From positions 46,501 through 110,500 of the forward strand of contig NZ_SRYA01000013.1 of assembly GCF_004793545.1 (NCBI RefSeq): 64,000 bases of DNA, given 5' to 3'. The stretch is from Petralouisia muris. Lineage in GTDB: Bacteria; Bacillota; Clostridia; Lachnospirales; Lachnospiraceae. Numbering within the stretch: position 1 is the stretch's first letter; each line of letters starts with the position of its first letter. Positions 26,561 to 35,319 of this stretch are shown piece after piece. The notes below the pieces were generated by a model. That model saw only the letters and a list, made by a program, of their open reading frames with translations, was not told where the DNA came from and made no database searches. The translations under genes and the position numbers were made by a program.

Positions 26561-26935
26561 TGCCATAGATTATCTTTGTTTTTATGGAATGTATTCACTA
26601 TAAAGTCCGGGAGGATGGGAGGATTTTAAGCCGTGCAGCTTATGTAGTGATGGGGGTTACTGTTGATGGGTACAAAGAAATACATCAGGCAGTATTTCCA
26701 AAGGCAGAAATACAAAGATGCGTGATTCATATGCTGCGAAATTCTTTTAAGTATGTTAGTTATAAAGACTTAAAAAAGTTCTCTTCCGACTTTAAGGCGG
26801 TTTATAATGCTCTAAATGAAGCAGCAGCCCTGTCAGACTGGAAAGCGTAAAGGAAACACGGGGAAAGAAGTATCCCTATGCCATCAGTAACTGGGAGCCG
26901 GAAAGTCACGAAAGCAAAGAGCGTGTTTCCACATG
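26560..26935 (+). pseudogene. IS256-family transposase, middle fragment (decayed)
   Basis: The reading frame IIFVFMECIHYKVREDGR, AEIQRCVIHMLRNSFKYVSY and KDLKKFSSDFKAVYNALNEA matches the catalytic middle of IS256/mutator transposases. About 50 residues are missing between GVTVDGYKE and AVFPKAEIQ, including the region of a DDE aspartate. After a stop at 26848-26850 the homology continues in another frame (GKKYPYAISNWE). The C-terminal part of the same kind of protein appears at 29680, beyond the three-gene cassette. Confidence 0.85.
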
Positions 26936-26990
26936 TTCACGGTTGTCCAAACCTGTACTTAAAGCAAAGAGAAGGTAAATTTCAACCTTC

Positions 26991-27698
26991 TCATATCATA
27001 CAATCTTCAGCTTCATGCTTAACAATATATGTTTCATAATCAATTTCCTCTTTCAATGCCACATATTTATCATATATAAGAGAAAACAAATTCTGTTTCC
27101 TATCACAAATCTGTTTCAAATCATTTTTATCAATTACGATAATATATTTACTTTCATGTAATGCTATCTTTTTTATTAATCCCTTTGAGTCATTCCATTT
27201 AGTTCTGCCAGATACTCCATCCCATGATACCATTATTCCGAAATTTGTATTTGTAACAGACATCAATGAACAAAACTTACCAACAAACGTCACACTTACT
27301 GAACCATCATAATTTTTACATTCAGCTAAAAATGATTCTCCAAAACAAGGAAATGCATTATTTATTCCAGAAAGTCTCGCATTCTCTGTCCATCTTATTA
27401 ACAAATCAATTTCATTCGTACTTGTTCTGCAATTTCTATAAATATCAAAAAGATTTTCTACACTCTTCTCAAACAGAATTGATGTCAGTTCTTCGAGTTT
27501 TTGACCTTTCTGCTTTCTCGTTAATTTACCTTTCTTGATTTCATTATATAAAACTTTGCATTTTTCATTGTCTTCGTTGGAAACCATCAATAAGCTGGAA
27601 TTATATCTACTTGATGCCATCATCAATTCAGTCAATGTGTACCCTGACTGATGTAATAATTTTTCTGCGTCTCTAAACTTCTTTTCCTCTAAATCCAA
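26991..27698 (-). CDS. PD-(D/E)XK endonuclease-like protein (Mrr-like)
   Basis: This 235-aa protein has the restriction-endonuclease fold signature: a helix with Glu70/71 (LEELTSILFEKS), then STNEIDLLIRW with Asp98, then FLAECKNYDG with Glu126-x-Lys128. It resembles Mrr-type catalytic domains that cut DNA. No specificity or helicase domain is attached. The start is TTG, directly after the stop of the zinc-ribbon gene (TAG-TTG) with AAGGTG as binding site, so its synthesis depends on the upstream gene. It is the last gene of the cassette and probably its nuclease effector. Confidence 0.78.
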   Translation of the reverse strand: MDLEEKKFRDAEKLLHQSGYTLTELMMASSRYNSSLLMVSNEDNEKCKVLYNEIKKGKLTRKQKGQKLEELTSILFEKSVENLFDIYRNCRTSTNEIDLLIRWTENARLSGINNAFPCFGESFLAECKNYDGSVSVTFVGKFCSLMSVTNTNFGIMVSWDGVSGRTKWNDSKGLIKKIALHESKYIIVIDKNDLKQICDRKQNLFSLIYDKYVALKEEIDYETYIVKHEAEDCMI

Positions 27699-28061
27699 CT
27701 ATAACACCTTGTATATAATAATAGCATGCTGTAGCGGATTATCGATTTCAGTATCGCAATGTACACAATTGACAAATTCTGGAATCTCTAGAGCCGTTTT
27801 ATATATGTTCCCTGTAAAACGTTGACATATTGGACAATATACATTCAAATACTGCTCTACAATATTCTCATCCACACACATCTCTAAAATACCATAAATA
27901 TCCTTTATTTCCATTCCAAGTTTTCTATGAATTGCATCTGGATAAATCCAATCATTAGAATGATATTGCTTCATAAAGTCCAAGAATGACTCCAAATCAA
28001 TATTAAATTTCTTCTCCTTTAACAAAGGAGCCACTGTTTGAAAGATATTCGATTGCATCAT
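27699..28061 (-). CDS. Zinc-ribbon protein with N-terminal winged-helix-like region
   Basis: This 120-aa protein belongs to no family I can name. Residues 5-75 are helical and resemble a winged helix (YPDAIHRKLGMEIKDIYGIL). The C-terminal part is a treble CxxC zinc ribbon with Cys76/Cys79 and Cys99/Cys102 (YCPICQRF, NCVHCDTEI). It overlaps the 3' end of the upstream gene by 59 bp and abuts the nuclease gene. The architecture suggests an adaptor or DNA/RNA-recognition subunit. Confidence 0.7.
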   Translation of the reverse strand: MMQSNIFQTVAPLLKEKKFNIDLESFLDFMKQYHSNDWIYPDAIHRKLGMEIKDIYGILEMCVDENIVEQYLNVYCPICQRFTGNIYKTALEIPEFVNCVHCDTEIDNPLQHAIIIYKVL

Positions 28062-29121
28062 TCATTCGCCCCATTCCTAAATCATTACATTTTCCTGTAA
28101 TATGTTGTAACAAAGTAATTTTCCCATTAAAATAATCAAAGGTAATCTTAACAATGTAACTCTTTGTTTCTACCGGCTTAATCCATTTAACATAAATATA
28201 CGGATAGCTTGCAGTAGCTTCCTTCTCATTAAGATACTGTAATAATAATTGCCTTATTTCATCCGCTTCTGCAAATAATTCTTCATTTTCATCAATGAGT
28301 TCACGAATCTCGCCCAAAAACGGCAGCATATAATCACCATTTTCTGATGCTGTCAATTCAGCCGAGCCTCCCGCTTTCATTTCCATCATCTGCTTATAGA
28401 TTCTTACTTCTGTATTTTGAATATCATTAATAATTTTAATAGTATCCATATGTTCACAGCGGAACAATTTCATACCAAAATTATCTTTAATCCAATCCGT
28501 ACAATAAAATACTATTTTTGAATATACATCTCTATCAATTTGTTCATTATAACTATAACGCACAGAATCATATCTTACTTCTAATATATTTATCGATGGA
28601 TTAATATATATCACTATAGGATATCTGTAATCAATTGGTTCAAATGTATCAGATTGCATATACGCTTTCTGTAAAACAAACTTAATAAAGTATATACCAT
28701 CTTCTACATATACAATCGGAGCCGATTCATTTAAGTTCCTATCAATAACATATTCCGGCTGATATATTTCATTATCAAAGATTGCAATCTGCATTTCTTT
28801 CAACATATCATCTATGGGTTTTTCGCCAGTCTCATAAAAGAATGGTACTGAATACTTATACAATTTCTTGTACTCAAGCGCTTCATAAAAACTAATAAAA
28901 GACTTCATGGTTGCAGTCTTTGAAATAATACCCTTAAAATCTCTCTTAGATTCAAAAAATAATGTATCATCTTTATCACTTATTTTGCGCTGTTCTTCAA
29001 AAGTAATTCTATTCTCCGCTTCTAACTGCTTACAAATAAAATGCTGAAAATTATTCGAGCCACACAAAATAGTGTTTTTATAAAATTCTAAAAAAGTCAT
29101 CTCATCCATAGGAGTACGCAT
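28003..29121 (-). CDS. Unknown protein, first gene of the accessory cassette
   Basis: This protein of about 372 aa was not recognised. It has an N-terminal helical region, a beta-rich centre (YRYPIVIYINPSINILEVRY) and a C-terminal part with a heptad-like acidic helix (IRELIDENEELFAEADEIR) and a beta-hairpin ending SFVKGEEI. No membrane segment or ATP-binding motif is seen. The start at 29121 follows AAGGTTGGTG. The composition is clearly more AT-rich than flanking core genes. By position it is the likely sensor or specificity component acting with the zinc-ribbon and nuclease proteins. Confidence 0.65.
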   Translation of the reverse strand: MRTPMDEMTFLEFYKNTILCGSNNFQHFICKQLEAENRITFEEQRKISDKDDTLFFESKRDFKGIISKTATMKSFISFYEALEYKKLYKYSVPFFYETGEKPIDDMLKEMQIAIFDNEIYQPEYVIDRNLNESAPIVYVEDGIYFIKFVLQKAYMQSDTFEPIDYRYPIVIYINPSINILEVRYDSVRYSYNEQIDRDVYSKIVFYCTDWIKDNFGMKLFRCEHMDTIKIINDIQNTEVRIYKQMMEMKAGGSAELTASENGDYMLPFLGEIRELIDENEELFAEADEIRQLLLQYLNEKEATASYPYIYVKWIKPVETKSYIVKITFDYFNGKITLLQHITGKCNDLGMGRMNDAIEYLSNSGSFVKGEEI

Positions 29122-29336
29122 AATTTCACCAACCTTCAATATAATATACATATTATATTTTACTATAATTTTTCCTCTTTTTCCACTTGTTTCTTGACTT
29201 TTTTATTTATAAGAAGCATGAAAAGCAACCACAGTCAACTTGATAGTTTTTCCATCTGCCACAGTTGTTGCAAAATTTACAACAACTGATTCTCTTACCA
29301 GTTTTTCCTCAGAAAAGATGTTTTTTATATATCTTG

Positions 29337-29360
29337 AAAGTGCAACGCTCGTTGCACTTT
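29337..29360. terminator. Bidirectional hairpin, AAAGTGCAAC/GTTGCACTTT
   Basis: A 10-bp perfect stem with a GCTC loop (29337-29346/29351-29360) is flanked by T runs on both strands. It ends the decayed methyltransferase fragment and insulates the cassette promoter region. Confidence 0.65.
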
Positions 29361-29392
29361 TACTATCCAATCACTATGTGACCTATTTCCCA

Positions 29393-29694
29393 TCAAATCA
29401 TACGAAAATACTCCAACACCTCCCTTATAGCCGCTTCTTTCTCTGGTGGGCATTTCGGCTGTCTGGTATTTTCTGATTTCGGCAAGCTATAATTTTCTCT
29501 TTCAACAAATACCACATTTCTGCTTTACCTGTGCAATATACAAGTTGCTGACTTTCAATCCGCTTTGTTTCAAAGCATAATCCTTGATTTCCTCATAGGT
29601 CACTTTGCTCTCCGCAGCCGTCAAATCAAGCTCGCTTATTTCCAATTCCACTTCTATATTCTGTTTTGTATGAAGTTTTGAAAGCAACACGATA
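29393..29694 (-). pseudogene. C-terminal fragment of a mobile-element-associated (rRNA-type) methyltransferase
   Basis: Minus-strand residues VLLSKLHTKQNIEVELEISE, VTYEEIKDYALKQSGLKVSN and LYIAQVKQKCG are recognisable. After a one-base frameshift near 29505 come RENYSLPKSENTRQPKCPPE and the terminal residues EYFRMI, stopping at 29393. This is the tail often annotated as 23S rRNA (uracil-5-)-methyltransferase on mobile elements. The methyltransferase core is absent. Confidence 0.7.
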
Positions 29695-29843
29695 CTTTCC
29701 CAGTGACACATCCCTGGAAAAAATGCTATATCTGGCAAGCCAGAACATAACAAAGAAATGGACACAGAAATACTGGAATTGGGATCAAGTTCCTCAATCA
29801 ACTGATTCTTCTGTATGGAGAACGTCTGGCAGATTATCTGTAA
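29680..29843 (+). pseudogene. IS256-family transposase, C-terminal fragment (decayed)
   Basis: TRYFPSDTSLEKMLYLASQN and ITKKWTQKYWNWDQV are the C-terminal signature of IS256-type transposases. A one-base insertion then shifts the frame to NQLILLYGERLADYL and the TAA at 29841. It is in the same orientation as the middle fragment at 26560, and the two cover consecutive parts of the protein, missing about 40 residues. Confidence 0.82.
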
Positions 29844-29879
29844 GGAAACAGGATGGCACCAGCTCAAATGCTTAGCCAT

Positions 29880-30221
29880 ACCATCTTTCTTATTCCATCG
29901 GCACCTGTAGTATTGCCTGAAATCATTTCGTTTATTCCGGAGACCAGATGTGGGCAGAGCCCACGAAAAAGCAATATATACAGGGCCTTAAAAACTGTGC
30001 AAAAAAATGGAATGTATAAACTCCAGATATGGTTATACTATAAATACAAAGGATAAATCGACAGTAAATCGATAACAACAAAAGCAAAAAAATACAAATT
30101 AATCTTACATATCTAATTCCTATCAGAAAGTCTTATTTTTCATAGACACAAGATTTTCTACAGCCTCTTTCCGGCCTGTTTTTTCTATATAGTTCGATCT
30201 GTCTTCAATTTTTTCACTTCA
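29880..30221. other. Intergenic region after the IS256 fragment
   Basis: AT-rich, no intact ORF. The stretch GGGCCTTAAAAACTGTGCA (29977-29997) may be a remnant of the IS256-type terminal repeat, but no partner end is seen. The rest shows nothing I can name. Confidence 0.4.
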
Positions 30222-30801
30222 TCAAGAGAAAGTCCAGAAATACTCGCAATTTCTTCCAGAGCATATTTTCCAGCTGCCAGCATACCAAGCGGCAACCTCT
30301 CTTAAAGATTCAATTCTCATATCTTCCATAATTTTACACATCTCGCCCACTCCTTTCGGGTTCTCTTTTAGATACCGTGTTCGGTTTGCCATCAATTCAA
30401 AATTCATATCATCTGCTTTGGTACAATTGAAATCATGCATGAGTTTTCCTATAGCGGAATCACCACGATATTCACCATTCACATAAAGAATATGCTCCCC
30501 ATCTTCAAAAGATTTACCCGTTGCAAGGTTGATTCGCATATGCGTCTAAGCAGATAAAACATGCCCCAGCCAGTCTTTTCATATCCTTCTGTGTTTTACA
30601 ATCAGTAATAATTAAATCCGGTTTATCAATGATAATGCGTAACACAAATTCAGCCAATGGAATGTTATTCTTGAAAAGACAACACATAAAGTCATCATCG
30701 ATTGGCCTTAACAAACGCAAACGCTGCATATCTTCCTGATGTTGCTTATCCGTCACTGTCAATCTTCCCACCTGCTTTCCCTCTCGTTTTCGCATCTCCA
30801 T
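30222..30801 (-). pseudogene. Rpn-family recombination-promoting nuclease, internally deleted
   Basis: The 5' part reads LTVTDKQHQEDMQRLRLLRP and DDDFMCCLF..IPLAEFVLRI, the start of Rpn (transposase_31/PD-(D/E)XK) proteins. The 3' part in another frame reads MRINLATGKSFEDGEHILYV, NGEYRGDSAIGKLMHDF. The intervening region, which would hold the nuclease motif, is deleted, and the join shifts the frame at about 30540. The C-terminus is also degenerate. It is therefore inactive. Confidence 0.8.
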
Positions 30802-31109
30802 CCTACCATAAACCTCCTGATTTTATAAGCCGGGAGCCAGCGCATTTCTGATTCCCAGCCTGTTTCCATTATCACTTTTTCACATCTGCCGTATTTCAGT
30901 TCATCCAATGCCTCGCCTTTCAGCTTTTTCCCTTTGAAGTAAACAGCATATAGCATGATTGGGTTGTATCCGGTTCTTCCCTTATTTGAATAACAGGCAA
31001 GCACAAACTCAAAAAAATCGTTATAGTAATCTTTGGTAAGCATAATTATCTTATACATGTAATGGAGAGAAGATGGTTGTCATCAGCCATCTATTTCCCG
31101 ACAGCCCCT
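30759..31109 (-). pseudogene. IS1182-like transposase remnant with terminal repeat
   Basis: LTKDYYNDFFEFVLACYSNK and GRTGYNPIMLYAV match the N-terminus of IS1182-type transposases, followed after an internal deletion by FKGKKLKGEALDEL and ETGWESEM. The minus-strand sequence GGGGCTGTCGGGAAATAG (31091-31108) looks like the left terminal inverted repeat. The other end and the catalytic core are lost. It marks the right edge of the island, about 40 bp from metH. Confidence 0.65.
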
Positions 31110-31152
31110 TATTTTTATTAACATTTGCCAATGCTGCTAGCGTTAAGCTGAA

Positions 31153-33531
31153 CTATGCAAAAAGCTCATTGGCGTACCGGACAGATCCCATCGCATCTTT
31201 GGAATAGAAATCTGCTCCTATCATATCTGCATAGGTCTGGGTGAGAACAGCGCCTCCCACCATGACATTGCAATCCGGCAATTGCTGCTTCAGCATCCGG
31301 ATGGTAAGTTCCATATTGGCCACGGTGGTGGTCATGAGAGCGCTTAAGCCCACCAATTTTACCTGGTGTTCTTTTGCTGCTTCCACCACTCGTTCTGGCG
31401 GTACGTCTTTGCCCAGGTCAATCACCTGGAATCCATAATTCTCCAGCAGTACCTTAACAATATTTTTGCCGATATCGTGAATGTCGCCTTTGACGGTTGC
31501 AATTACAACCGTTCCCTTGGATTCAGAGGCTGCGCCTTTGACCTTTAAATGCGCTTTGATGGCGCCAAATCCGGCTTTTGCCGCTTCCGCACTCATCAGA
31601 AGCTGGGGAAGAAATATGGTTTTCTTTTCAAATCCCTGTCCTACCTGATCTAAAGCGGGAATTAAATCTTCATCAATAACAGCCAGGGGCTCTTTGGATT
31701 CCAGTTCTTTTTCTGCAGCTTTTCCGGCGCTTTCTGCCAGTCCTTTGACAACTGCGTCAAACAATGTAAGTTCTCCAGTTTCTGCGGCTGCTTGCGGCTG
31801 CTGTGCCTGACTGGAATAATAATTAATATAGCTGCTGCATTGCTGATCGCTGCCGTTTAATGCGCAGTAGGCATAATAAGCGTCCATCATGGCTTCACTG
31901 TTTGGGTTGATAATTCCGGCGCTTAAGCCTTTGGATAAAGCAATGGTGAAAAAGGCGGTATTTACCTTTTCCCGCTGGGGCAGCCCGAACGAGATATTAG
32001 AAACTCCCAGCGTAGTATGTACTCCTAAGGTATGGCGCACATCATGGAGGGCGTCCAATGTAATATCCGCATTTTCCTGACCGGTGCTTATGGTCATGGC
32101 CAGGGAGTCAATCAATAAGTCTTTTTTGGAAATGCCATATTTTGCCGCTTCGTTTATGATTTTTTCTGCAATTTCAATACGCCCCTGCGCTGTCTTTGGA
32201 ATGCCGTTTTCATCCAGGGTCAGGCATACAATCATGCCGCCGTATTTTGCCGCCAGAGGAAAGACGGCATCCATGGACTCCTGCTTGCCGTTCACCGAAT
32301 TGATCAGAGGTTTTCCGTTATAAATGCGCATGGCAGATTCCATGGCGGCAATATCGGAGGTATCAATCTGAAGGGGCAGTCCCGTAATTCCCTGAATACC
32401 GGTAATAACGCTTTCCATCATTTCCGGTTCATTAATCTCAGGAAGACCCACGTTTACATCCAGAATATGAGCTCCTCTGTCCTGTTGGGAAAGGGCTTCT
32501 TTATAAATATATTCCAAATCCTTTTCCCGCAATGCCTGCTTCAGCCGTGATTTGCCCGTTGGATTAATCCGTTCTCCGATAATTTTCGGCTGGTTGTCAA
32601 ATACCACCGCATGAGTATAGGAGGAAACCACGGATCGGTTTTTCTCTGTTACCAAAAGAGGCGCCATCCCTTTACATGTTTCTATCAGCGCACGGATATG
32701 GTCAGGCGTGGTGCCGCAGCAGCCTCCGAGAATGGACGCCCCGTCTGTTGCAATTTCTTTCATGATGGATGCAAACTCTTCCGGTTTTACCAGATAAGAT
32801 GTTTGTCCGTCTACCACTACCGGAAGTCCTGCGTTGGGATTGATTACAATGGGAAGGGAACTGATTTCCCGCAGCTTGGGAAGAAATTTCTTCATGACGT
32901 CCGGACCGAATCCGCAGTTTAAGCCGATAGCGTCTACCCTAAGCCCTTCTAACAGGGCTACGGCCGCCTCCAGATCCGCCCCTGTCAGCAGTTTTCCGTT
33001 TTCATCCAATACCATAGTAACAATAATGGGAAGGCTGGTATGTTCTTTTGCCGCCAGCACTGCCGCTTTGATTTCGTAGGTATCGTTCATGGTTTCAATC
33101 AGGCACAGATCCGCGCCGGCCCGTTCTCCGGCGATGCATACCGGAACAAAGGCTTTGCAGGCTTCTTCAAAAGGCAGATCTCCCAGCGGCTCCAGCAGCT
33201 TGCCCAACGAACCGATGTCCAGGGCGACGTAAGCTTCTCTTCCGGTCTCAGCAATGGCCTGCTTTGCCAGCCGTATTCCTTTTTCGGTCAGTTCCTCACA
33301 GGTATATCCGCAATTTTTCATCTTAAAGGGATTAATTCCAAATGTGTTGGACTTTACAATGTCACAGCCGGCTTCTAAATAGCTTTTGTGGATATTCCTT
33401 ATTACATTTTCCTTGGTCATATTCCAGACTTCCGGCAGTTCTCCCGGCTGTATCCCCTGTTTTTGAAGCATAGTTCCCATGGCTCCATCAAAAAACAATA
33501 ATTCTGTCTGTAATCGCTCTATGATATTCAT
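31153..33531 (-). CDS. metH: Cobalamin-dependent methionine synthase, lacking the reactivation domain
   Basis: This protein of about 792 aa transfers the methyl of 5-methyl-THF to homocysteine through cobalamin. Domains in order are the homocysteine barrel (residues 1-300, zinc ligands near GLNCGFGP and GGCCGTTPDH), the pterin-binding barrel (310-590, GERINPTGKSRLKQAL, DVNVGLPEINEP), the B12 cap and the B12-binding domain with DIHDIGKNIV as the cobalt-ligand motif. The C-terminal AdoMet/reactivation domain is missing and is encoded separately just upstream. The start at 33531 has GGAGAG 8 bp upstream. Confidence 0.95.
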   Translation of the reverse strand: MNIIERLQTELLFFDGAMGTMLQKQGIQPGELPEVWNMTKENVIRNIHKSYLEAGCDIVKSNTFGINPFKMKNCGYTCEELTEKGIRLAKQAIAETGREAYVALDIGSLGKLLEPLGDLPFEEACKAFVPVCIAGERAGADLCLIETMNDTYEIKAAVLAAKEHTSLPIIVTMVLDENGKLLTGADLEAAVALLEGLRVDAIGLNCGFGPDVMKKFLPKLREISSLPIVINPNAGLPVVVDGQTSYLVKPEEFASIMKEIATDGASILGGCCGTTPDHIRALIETCKGMAPLLVTEKNRSVVSSYTHAVVFDNQPKIIGERINPTGKSRLKQALREKDLEYIYKEALSQQDRGAHILDVNVGLPEINEPEMMESVITGIQGITGLPLQIDTSDIAAMESAMRIYNGKPLINSVNGKQESMDAVFPLAAKYGGMIVCLTLDENGIPKTAQGRIEIAEKIINEAAKYGISKKDLLIDSLAMTISTGQENADITLDALHDVRHTLGVHTTLGVSNISFGLPQREKVNTAFFTIALSKGLSAGIINPNSEAMMDAYYAYCALNGSDQQCSSYINYYSSQAQQPQAAAETGELTLFDAVVKGLAESAGKAAEKELESKEPLAVIDEDLIPALDQVGQGFEKKTIFLPQLLMSAEAAKAGFGAIKAHLKVKGAASESKGTVVIATVKGDIHDIGKNIVKVLLENYGFQVIDLGKDVPPERVVEAAKEHQVKLVGLSALMTTTVANMELTIRMLKQQLPDCNVMVGGAVLTQTYADMIGADFYSKDAMGSVRYANELFA

Positions 33532-33536
33532 ACGGT

Positions 33537-34292
33537 TCACTCTCCACTCTCTTCTTTTCGAAATTCACAGTCTGTTTTTTCACATTGGCTGCAGCTTCTT
33601 TTCCAGCAGGATTCCTGTTTTCCGGAAGTTAAGCCAATAACGGCAGTTACGGATTTGGAGGGCATCATCAGATTCCCTTCTGTCAATGTGATTCCAATTC
33701 GCCTGCACTCTAATAGTTCAAAAAAATCTTTCTGGTAATCAATGGAAAAATCGCCGTATCCGGGACTGAATCTCGGTCTGAGGTAAAGTCCCTGTCGGTT
33801 GGCTTTCTCGCGGACCTTGTCTTCGATTTCATCCACATAACTTTCAATATAAGCGGCTCCTGCCGCCTGTACTACAGCGGCTTTGGCAAGGTTGGATACA
33901 GAATATTTCTTAATCATCATATCAGCGGCCCGTCCAATCGTTGCAGCCAAAAGTACGGCTTGTTCACATCCTCTGAGGTTTTTGGCAAGATTTTTGCTCT
34001 TCAATATTACCTCCCATTGGGAAGAGCCGTCTGATTGCAAAACGGCGGAAGAAGAGCCAGAAATTTCCTCCAGAAGAGGCTTCAGGATTACGGCGTCTTC
34101 AGTTGCCTGGCAGCGGTATCTTTGGTAAATGCTTTTTGGGGAGCTGTCCCGCTCCAATTCCGAAAAAACTTCCTCTAAAAGTCTTTCCGTCTGACTGTCA
34201 ATGTCCTGGCCGCGGTATCCTAAATACCGCAGAGTTTCTTTTCTGTCTGCTTTCATAATAAACGCCATTTCTTTTTCCTGTTCTGTCTTCAT
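33537..34292 (-). CDS. Stand-alone MetH reactivation-domain protein
   Basis: This protein of about 251 aa corresponds to the C-terminal activation domain of MetH. That domain binds AdoMet and remethylates cob(II)alamin after oxidation. The AdoMet motif appears as YLRPRFSPGYGDFSIDYQ and the conserved ending as GITLTEGNLMMPSKSVTAVI. A Cys-rich tail (CWKRSCSQCEKTDC) may hold a metal or cluster, as in related corrinoid activators. It lies 4 bp after metF and 5 bp before metH, so the split enzyme is co-expressed. The exact start is uncertain (34292 or 34268). Confidence 0.85.
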   Translation of the reverse strand: MKTEQEKEMAFIMKADRKETLRYLGYRGQDIDSQTERLLEEVFSELERDSSPKSIYQRYRCQATEDAVILKPLLEEISGSSSAVLQSDGSSQWEVILKSKNLAKNLRGCEQAVLLAATIGRAADMMIKKYSVSNLAKAAVVQAAGAAYIESYVDEIEDKVREKANRQGLYLRPRFSPGYGDFSIDYQKDFFELLECRRIGITLTEGNLMMPSKSVTAVIGLTSGKQESCWKRSCSQCEKTDCEFRKEESGE

Positions 34293-34302
34293 TTTCACAA
34301 GT

Positions 34303-35178
34303 TTACCCCGGAAGGTTGTATATCTCGGAAAGATTATGGAAAATTGCCCCTGCTACGTCAGGCTTATTCATAGTATAAATATGCACATGGTTGACGCCGT
34401 TTGCAATTAAATCAATAATCTGGTCGGTAGCATAGGCGATTCCTGCCTGCTTCAGCGCAGCCGGATAGTCTGCAAACCGTTCCACAATAGCGCAGAACCG
34501 CTGAGGCAGAATGGTTCCGGACAGTGAGGTAATCCGTTTGATTTGTTTTACATTGGTGACCGGCATAATTCCTGCAATTATGGGGACTTCGATTCCCCGT
34601 TTCAGAGTTTTATACAGGAAATTGTAGAGGATATTGTTATCAAAAAACATCTGTGTGGTCAGAAATTCGCAGCCGGCGTCTACCTTGCGTTTCAGGTTAT
34701 CAATGTCGGCTTCTAAAGATTCCGCTTCGGGATGTCCTTCCGGATAACATGCTCCCCCAATGCAGAAATCACCGAAATTTTTGATTTCTTCGATTAATTC
34801 ACTGGCGTGATGGTACTGGTTGGGAAGGGGAAAATCAACATCTTCCGGAATATCTCCCCTCAGGGCCAGAATGTTTTCGATATGATGTTCCTGCAACTCC
34901 TTTAAGACTTCCTGAATCTTGTCCCTGCCGGAAGAAGCGCAGGTGAGGTGGGCAAGGGCCAGTATGCCGTTGACATTCTGCACTTCATTTGCCAAATCAA
35001 CCGTGTGTTCACTGATACCGCCGCTGGCGCCGTAGGTGACGCTCATAAAGGACGGCTTTACTTTGGCCATTTCTTTTACGATTTCATGAGATTTCTCCAG
35101 TTCAGAACCTTTCTTGGGAGGGAAAAGCTCACAGCTTATGGTTACTTGTTTTGTCTGTAATAATTCTGAAATTTTCAT
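34303..35178 (-). CDS. metF: 5,10-methylenetetrahydrofolate reductase
   Basis: This 291-aa flavoprotein makes 5-methyl-THF, the substrate of MetH. MetF features are SCELFPPKKG with catalytic Glu, SVTYGASGG, HLTCASSGRDKIQEVL, LALRGDIPED, and IGGACYPEGHPE. The length fits the bacterial FAD-only form. It is first in the metF-activator-metH operon, with AGAGGAAAAAC before the ATG. Confidence 0.95.
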   Translation of the reverse strand: MKISELLQTKQVTISCELFPPKKGSELEKSHEIVKEMAKVKPSFMSVTYGASGGISEHTVDLANEVQNVNGILALAHLTCASSGRDKIQEVLKELQEHHIENILALRGDIPEDVDFPLPNQYHHASELIEEIKNFGDFCIGGACYPEGHPEAESLEADIDNLKRKVDAGCEFLTTQMFFDNNILYNFLYKTLKRGIEVPIIAGIMPVTNVKQIKRITSLSGTILPQRFCAIVERFADYPAALKQAGIAYATDQIIDLIANGVNHVHIYTMNKPDVAGAIFHNLSEIYNLPG

Positions 35179-35217
35179 GTTTTTCCTCTTTTTCTTATTT
35201 TTGGCGATTTTGTAAAT

Positions 35218-35246
35218 ATTATAATGATTTGTTCTAAAAAAGTCAA
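35218..35246 (-). promoter_or_regulatory. Sigma-A promoter of the metF operon
   Basis: On the minus strand TTGACT (35241-35246), a 17-bp spacer and TATAAT (35218-35223). The leader is only about 35 nt, too short for a SAM or B12 riboswitch. Confidence 0.8.
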
Positions 35247-35256
35247 ATTGCCTGCC

Positions 35257-35284
35257 GCATAAAAAATTTTTTTTCTGTCATACT
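35257..35284 (+). promoter_or_regulatory. Sporulation-sigma-like promoter
   Basis: GCATA (35257-35261), a 17-bp spacer and CATACT (35279-35284) resemble sigma-G or sigma-E class promoters (GHATR / CATACTA or CATACANT). No good sigma-A pair is seen upstream of the small gene. Confidence 0.4.
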
Positions 35285-35319
35285 GATTATAGGATGAAAA
35301 AGAAGGAGGTGTTTTATCA

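Noticed and set aside
29240..29476. 78-codon plus-strand ORF near the cassette
   Set aside because: It crosses the hairpin at 29337-29360 and the decayed methyltransferase tail on the other strand; no homology or binding site.
35179..35246. SAM or cobalamin riboswitch before metF
   Set aside because: The transcribed leader after the promoter is only about 35 nt, too short for either class.
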